Shown: in pieces, positions 59,198-64,000 of the stretch
Position numbering within the stretch: position 1 is the first letter of the stretch
Layout of the letters: each line of letters opens with the position of its first letter
NCBI GenBank assembly: GCA_002573605.1
Contig: PDNA01000051.1
Location: forward strand, 1 to 64,000
Source of the DNA: Polytolypa hystricis UAMH7299
Taxonomy: Eukaryota > Ascomycota > Eurotiomycetes > Onygenales
DNA length: 64,000 bases
Direction of reading: 5' to 3'
Notes under the pieces: generated by a model
Told to the model about the DNA's origin: nothing
Database searches by the model: none
Seen by the model: the letters and a program-made list of their open reading frames with translations, nothing else
Translations under genes and position numbers: made by a program

Positions 59198-61929
59198 TCA
59201 GGATGGACGACTTTCGACATCTGTCGACTTTTGCCTAGAGTGACCAGTCATCATGGGAGTGCTCCCTCCTTGACGGATCGTAGCAGATTGTTTCTCCTTC
59301 TCAGATTGTGAAAGGGGTTTGGTGATGTGTTTATGCGACTCGACGGTACCCTGAATTGGACAAGAGGCAATAACTGTTAGTCTTCCACGGTTTCTTATTG
59401 TCACGGACAGGGAAAGGGGGCCAGATGAATGCGAGAAGGGGGGTTGACAGGGATATCTTCTAAACCCGTACATACCATAAACAAAGCCCACAGATACGGC
59501 ACATAGATGACTTCGCTACTAGCAATCTCATCTTCATAATCGGCTGCTGCTGCTGCGGGTGTGCTATTATCCTCTCCTCCATTCGTCTTCTTCGTCGTCT
59601 TCCTCTTAATCCACACATTCCCCATAAACATGCCCGTGACAAGACTGATCACCATAATCGGCACAATCGATACAAACGCCCACATAACCGCGTCCTTCCC
59701 ACCTTCGCGAATCACATCCTTCACCGCCGCAGGTAATTCATTGATAGAATCCAGACTAGTGTTGGAATGGCTATCAATCCCCCCGTCCGGGAATGCATCA
59801 CTGATGTCGCTGTTCTTGCTCGGGTCGAAGACGTTGGCCATTTTATTGTTGAAGACACTGCCCATGATAGTGAGGGCGAGGGTACCTCCGAAGGGAAGCG
59901 CGAAGCGCATGACGGACATCGCGGGCGCAATTCTATCAGGCCATATCCCCGCCGCATGGAGTGTTGCGGGCATGAAGCGCATCCCTGTGCCTGCGCCAGC
60001 TAACGCCATCATTCCGTTGACGACGGGTATATTGCGCGTTGTCACGGCCCAGGTTAGCAGGGCGATACCAGCGGTTTCGATTATGGTACCTCCAGTAAGC
60101 GATGGGAAGGTCTGGGCGGGCCAGATGTTGCATGTGAACATGGCGATGTAGACGCCGGCTAAGGTTGGCGCAGAAGATGGGTTAGCCATTATATGTCATA
60201 GTAATGGGGGGGGGAGATAGATGGGAGGATCATACCTCCAATTCCAGGAAGGTAATAGAGCAGTTGGAGTCCTGCCTTGCCTGCATTGTATCCTTCGACA
60301 AGGGTGAAGTAGATGCTGATGAAGTAGAATGCCGCATACAATGCTAACAGGGCCAAACGTCAGCAAAATGAATATAAAAAAGGGACAACATTGATTATTT
60401 GCTTCTTTCCTTACCTGCACCAGCGGAAAACTGCAGGATTGCCAGTAGCGTGAGATCTCTTTTCTCAAAGAGGCTGAACGGTAACATGGCATTCTGGTGG
60501 GGGAATATCCTCGCCACTAATCGTCCCGGTTCGAGGAGATACTCGTAAATGAAGAAGATAATGAATAGGATAGAACCAGCGATCAGTGGTATCAGCACAG
60601 TTGGGGACAACCAAGGATATGTTGCCCCTCCCCATGCTGTTGCAAGAATAATCAACCCAACTCCGAGAATGAACAATATTGTGCCACCAACATCGACCGT
60701 CGCTAGCCCCTGGAGAAACGAGCTACGACGAGACCCCTTTGTGAAATAAGTACCTCCAATGAGTTCCTTTCGGAGAAGCATGAAAATAGCGACGTGGGCA
60801 AAAACGCAAATCTATCAGACACAATGGCATTGGTTAGTAGCTTGAAGAGGGAAGTATGGAATGATTTTGCAAACATACCGGTATATTCAAAACGAAACAA
60901 TAGCGCCAGTTTACCTGTTAGGAAAAAGTTAGAAATGTAAGAGCAGCCAGACACACTGAGGAGGACGGATGGGATGTATACATTTGTCAAGTACCTAGCA
61001 ACAAAAATCAGCTAAGCCAGTCAAAAACAAAATTGAGGACCGGGGGGGGGGGGGGGGGGGGGGGGGGTTGGAATATCAACGTACCCTCCAATCACCGGCC
61101 CAATACTATAACTAGAACCAGAAACAAGACTAAAAATCGTGGTGTTCTTCGCATTATCCTTCAACGAAACTTTATCCGAGAGTATAATCTCAATCAAGTT
61201 GACTATTCCGGCAGCGCTGACTCCCTGCAAGGCTCTGCCAAAAAGTAGCATGCCCCATGTTTGAGCTGCGGAGCAGAAGACGCTGCCGATGAGCATGAAG
61301 AATACGCCAACTTGGATGACGAAGTGGCGCCCAAAAACATCGGCCAGTTGGCCGAATGCTGGGATGAAAGCAGTCGACGTTAGGGTGAAGGAGGTGACGA
61401 TCCAATTGAGCTGGTCAAACTTATCTATACACGGGTGATTTAAATTAGCACTGAACGTTTACTCGATAATCCATCCCGCACTGCGATATCTTGATGCAAA
61501 TGAAAAAGAGGAGGAGCGAGCCATACTGAAATGTGATGCAATAAACGGTAACGCGGTAGCAACGATAGTAACATCCACAGATGCCAGAAAGTACGGTAAC
61601 AAAAGCCCAACAATCAATTTCCACCTATACACTCGGGCATCATGCTTTTCCTTCTTGCATTTCGGACAGTGAGCTTTGCCTAGCAGCTGCTCAGAAGGGG
61701 GTGGGTGTTCCGGCGAACCGAGTGGAAGTAGTTCTACATCGTCTGCAGATAACGGACGAGGCGCTGGCTGGTGTTCCGCGGCTGGAGACTTCTGAGCCTG
61801 CAATTGATGCCGACATGGCTTCCTCTTCTTCTCTTCTTTCCGTTGTTCTTGCTCCTGTAGCTCGGCCTTATAGCCGCTACCGATTTTGATGCCAAATACA
61901 AAGTGTACCACCTTCGACAGGACGTACAT
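59198..61929 (-). CDS. MFS drug transporter, DHA2 (14-TM) family
   Basis: Eight exons: 61929-61527, 61424-61085, 60994-60982 (only 13 nt), 60914-60879, 60811-60415, 60343-60236, 60158-59476 and 59350-59198. All are GT-AG and phase-correct; 710 aa. The ~95-residue hydrophilic N-terminus is Lys/Glu/Pro-rich with CPKC. Family motifs: LASVDVTIVATALPFIASHF in TM1 (motif D1-like), GQLADVFGRHFVIQ after TM2 (motif A), GRALQGVSAAGIVNLIEII in TM4, and VSGSSYSIGPVIGGY in TM5 (motif C, antiporter). The hydrophilic C-terminal tail is last-exon encoded. Family members export drugs, mycotoxins or other small molecules by proton antiport at the plasma membrane. The substrate is unknown, and no biosynthetic gene is next to it. 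Confidence 0.86.
60982..60994 (-). other. 13-nt micro-exon of the DHA2 transporter
   Basis: Flanked by AG (61000-side) and GTATAC. Together with the GG carried from exon 2 it supplies G-Y-L-T-N, exactly the residues expected between motif C and the next segment. Confidence 0.7.
61042..61067. repeat. 26-nt poly-G tract in an intron
   Basis: Uninterrupted G run inside the second intron (60995-61084) of the DHA2 gene. Its length is likely unstable or poorly sequenced. Confidence 0.9.
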
Positions 61930-62541
61930 ATTGGATCAAATAAGACGAAAATTGCACCACCACTGACTGCAGTTGAGAAAGGAGAATGAGAAAAGAAAAT
62001 CGAAAGTAGTTTGCTTCATGAACGTCCATCTTCAAAGGGATATGAAACCATTTAAGAGTAGTCCACAGGGGTGTTGACATCATGTCAGCCGCACAGCCTC
62101 AGAAGAGCTCTGCCCAAGAACAACCAGTAGCCAATAAAGTATAAACCTCGTAACAGTCCGGCACAAAATCGTCCGATACACTCCATCAGGAAGATCAAGG
62201 AACTCTCCAATCTCTCGCCGTAATCATGCCTTGTGGGGTAGACAGCATCGCCACTATCAATGTGGGAAAATACCCACATGAAGCAGCTATGATTTACTTT
62301 CCCAGAGCACGAATCTTTGTTCAGAGAATGGAAATACGTATGACCCACAAGCCTCGAAGCGCCCAGCCAATGAACTGTTGCTCTGCCTGCCCATCCTGGG
62401 GAGACTTATTACGATTGAGATCGGCCCGAGAGTTCACTAGGCCAACATTGCGCAGTAACCTTCCTCACTGTGGATTCCGGCCGATATAACAAGAGCCTTT
62501 CGAGGAGCCTTTTGAGGAGCCTAACCTCGTGTTTCCGCCCG

Positions 62542-62542
<1 letters not shown>
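61930..62542. other. Upstream region of the drug transporter
   Basis: Promoter of the DHA2 gene. No gene recognised in either strand. Confidence 0.4.

Positions 62543-62576
<34 letters not shown>
62543..62576. repeat. (TG)n dinucleotide microsatellite
   Basis: About 17 TG units in an uninterrupted run. Confidence 0.95.
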
Positions 62577-62577
<1 letters not shown>

Positions 62578-63090
62578 ATAGAGTTTTGGAATGGCTTCAT
62601 TCACAAGGCCCAACTTCACAGCTATCTCTGGTTCTCTCCTTCCTGCTGGCCGATCTACCGATCTATACTCTATACGAAGTTTTACCTTAATCGGGCTAGC
62701 GTGGATATTTGTGGCTAACGCCAAGGTCTTGTATAAGTAAGCTTAATAATGCGCGGCGTAACGTGGCGCAGCTGAGCAGGGATGAGCTTGGATTCTGGAA
62801 TGACAGTGTATTGAAACAGCTGAAGGAAGCAAGCAATCGGAAAAAAATATATAAAACTCCTTGGACCCAACATGATAGCGGTATCCCGAAAAAAAAAGTC
62901 TCTATTTCTTTCCAAAAGCGGAAGTATTAAGTCGATCACAGATGTAGATAAAAGACACAACTAACAAACGAACAACAGGTGGTATCCAAACGTTAACAAG
63001 CAAGACTAGAACCAAACCAGTCAATAATCAACACACAAAACAAATACCGGGCAAACTGCCCCAGGCCCCCGCCAAAAAAGAAAACGCCAT
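62577..63090. other. 3' flank of the sulfate permease gene
   Basis: A-rich toward 62830-63085; no gene recognised. Confidence 0.4.
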
Positions 63091-64000
63091 TTATTTGGTA
63101 TCCGCAAGGTCGACACTAACCGCCTCAGCATTTGCAATCGCACTCTGCAAGGCGCTAGTCAAATCAATATGGAAGAGCGGTCGATTAAGTCCCTGCACAG
63201 GAGCGAGTTTGCGAGTCGAGATACTTCCATATGCCTTGCTCTCATTCAATTCCTGGCCCAGCTCTCGTTCAGACCCGCTCGCCGCTGCTGCTGTTGCAGA
63301 CTGCACACCATGGCCCTCCTCTGGCCGGGATGTCGATGGGCTAGCTTCTCCGGCTTCAGCGTCGCTAGCTCTCCGAATGCTTTCACGCTCTTCGCGCACT
63401 TTGTAGACATATTCTGCATATGCGGCGGCGGAAGTGCTGCCGCCGATTTCTGCAACACTGAAGATTGGCTTCCACCGGCTGAAGCCGTCGGTGGAGGCAG
63501 GTGTGGGGTAGCCGAATCCCGCAGAGCCTAACGCGCGTTTGGTCCAGCGGTTATTTATATGAGCGAAATGCCATTGAACTGGTTGTGGAGCGGCATATTG
63601 GTCGAGTTGGTTCCGCACATCAATGAGAATTTGAACGGAGGTGACGTCAACATTGTTGACAGAGGAGAAGTCGAGAATAACTGCTTTGAGCGTGGGTAAA
63701 TGGGACCGATCCGGTTGCGCTTTACCTCTTCGTGGACCTGGTTTGTCCCAAGGACGATCACCAAGTCGGTCAAAAGAGTCGAGCTTTGTCCGTCTTGTTT
63801 CTTGGTATATCTTCGCAACAAGATAGTCAAGATAGTGGTTCGCATTTGGATAATTGAACCCTTCAGAGAAGCGATATATGAAGATGCCAGGGTAAGCCTG
63901 CTCTACTTCAACGCTGGGGTTCGAGCCGTCGTTATGATTAATCGGAAGGAAAATGTTTCTGTATTCAGCAATGCTGTTATCAGGGTTGCCCAAGTCAGTG
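63091..64000 (-). CDS. Sulfate permease, C-terminal STAS-domain part (5' end beyond the window)
   Basis: An open minus-strand frame from the right edge to the stop at 63091, about 303 codons. It starts within the linker after the last membrane helix (DNSIAEYRNIFLPINHN). The STAS domain contains PGIFIYRFSEGFNYPNANHY, then LKAVILDFSSVNNVDVTSVQ and ILIDVRNQLDQY. The wording matches fungal Sul1/Sul2-type SulP transporters, which take up sulfate with protons at the plasma membrane; the STAS domain controls trafficking and activity. A Ser/Glu-rich tail of about 90 residues follows. In such fungi these genes are usually under sulfur-regulatory (Cys3/MetR) control, but the promoter is outside the window. 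Confidence 0.85.
   Translation of the reverse strand, partial: TDLGNPDNSIAEYRNIFLPINHNDGSNPSVEVEQAYPGIFIYRFSEGFNYPNANHYLDYLVAKIYQETRRTKLDSFDRLGDRPWDKPGPRRGKAQPDRSHLPTLKAVILDFSSVNNVDVTSVQILIDVRNQLDQYAAPQPVQWHFAHINNRWTKRALGSAGFGYPTPASTDGFSRWKPIFSVAEIGGSTSAAAYAEYVYKVREERESIRRASDAEAGEASPSTSRPEEGHGVQSATAAAASGSERELGQELNESKAYGSISTRKLAPVQGLNRPLFHIDLTSALQSAIANAEAVSVDLADTK

Noticed and set aside
62409..62724. His/Thr and Cys/Val repeat frames
   Set aside because: Translations of the (TG)n microsatellite.
1..64000. CRISPR arrays, operons, Shine-Dalgarno sites
   Set aside because: No spaced short repeats seen, and the gene structures (introns, tRNA intron) are those of a fungal nucleus.
59198..64000. 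Secondary-metabolite cluster around the DHA2 transporter
   Set aside because: Neighbours are EMC6 and a sulfate permease; no biosynthetic backbone gene in the window.

Overview
The window reads as nuclear DNA of a filamentous ascomycete (Pezizomycotina, most like Eurotiomycetes; genus not determinable from this alone). The reasons are short GT-AG introns (about 50-210 nt, plus a 13-nt micro-exon), fungal-type orthologues (Hul4, Tfc4/Sfc4, Vts1, EMC6, FRG1, STAS-type sulfate permease), an intron-containing tRNA-Ser(GCU), and C-to-T/G-to-A decay of repeats that looks like repeat-induced point mutation (RIP). All gene models were spliced by eye; frames were checked across each proposed junction.

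Left part (1-11 kb): housekeeping genes, all on the minus strand: an FRG1-like protein, a 7-exon zinc polyol/alcohol dehydrogenase, a 3.6-kb gene-free stretch with microsatellites, and a HECT ubiquitin ligase of the Hul4 type. From about 11.8 to 15.1 kb lies a repeat island: two inverted arms of roughly 500-600 bp, one heavily RIP-like and one much better preserved, enclosing remnants of an SNF2/ERCC6L2-like helicase and diverged direct repeats. After 3.9 kb without recognisable genes comes an intact MFS sugar transporter (19-20.7 kb), then more repeat debris.

From 22.8 to 29.6 kb every recognisable gene is broken: a Cys-rich CxxC-module gene, a DAL5/allantoate-type permease, a metallo-beta-lactamase-fold (lactonase-like) N-terminus, a Baeyer-Villiger monooxygenase N-terminus and a zinc alcohol dehydrogenase. 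Immediately to the right an intact short-chain dehydrogenase and an intact HSL-type esterase follow. Together these would make an alcohol -> ketone -> lactone/ester -> hydroxy acid catabolic cluster with its own transporter, here in advanced decay.

Right part (33-64 kb): two head-to-head paralogous membrane proteins, a membrane protein fused to an F-box-like/Cys-rich C-terminus, tRNA-Ser(GCU) with a duplicated 3' half nearby, a patatin-type lipase convergent with TFIIIC subunit Tfc4, tRNA-Met(CAU), an O-fucosyltransferase-like type II membrane protein, a secreted subtilisin homologue that lacks the catalytic histidine, the RNA-binding SAM protein Vts1, EMC6, a DHA2-type drug transporter, and the C-terminal STAS part of a sulfate permease that runs off the right edge.
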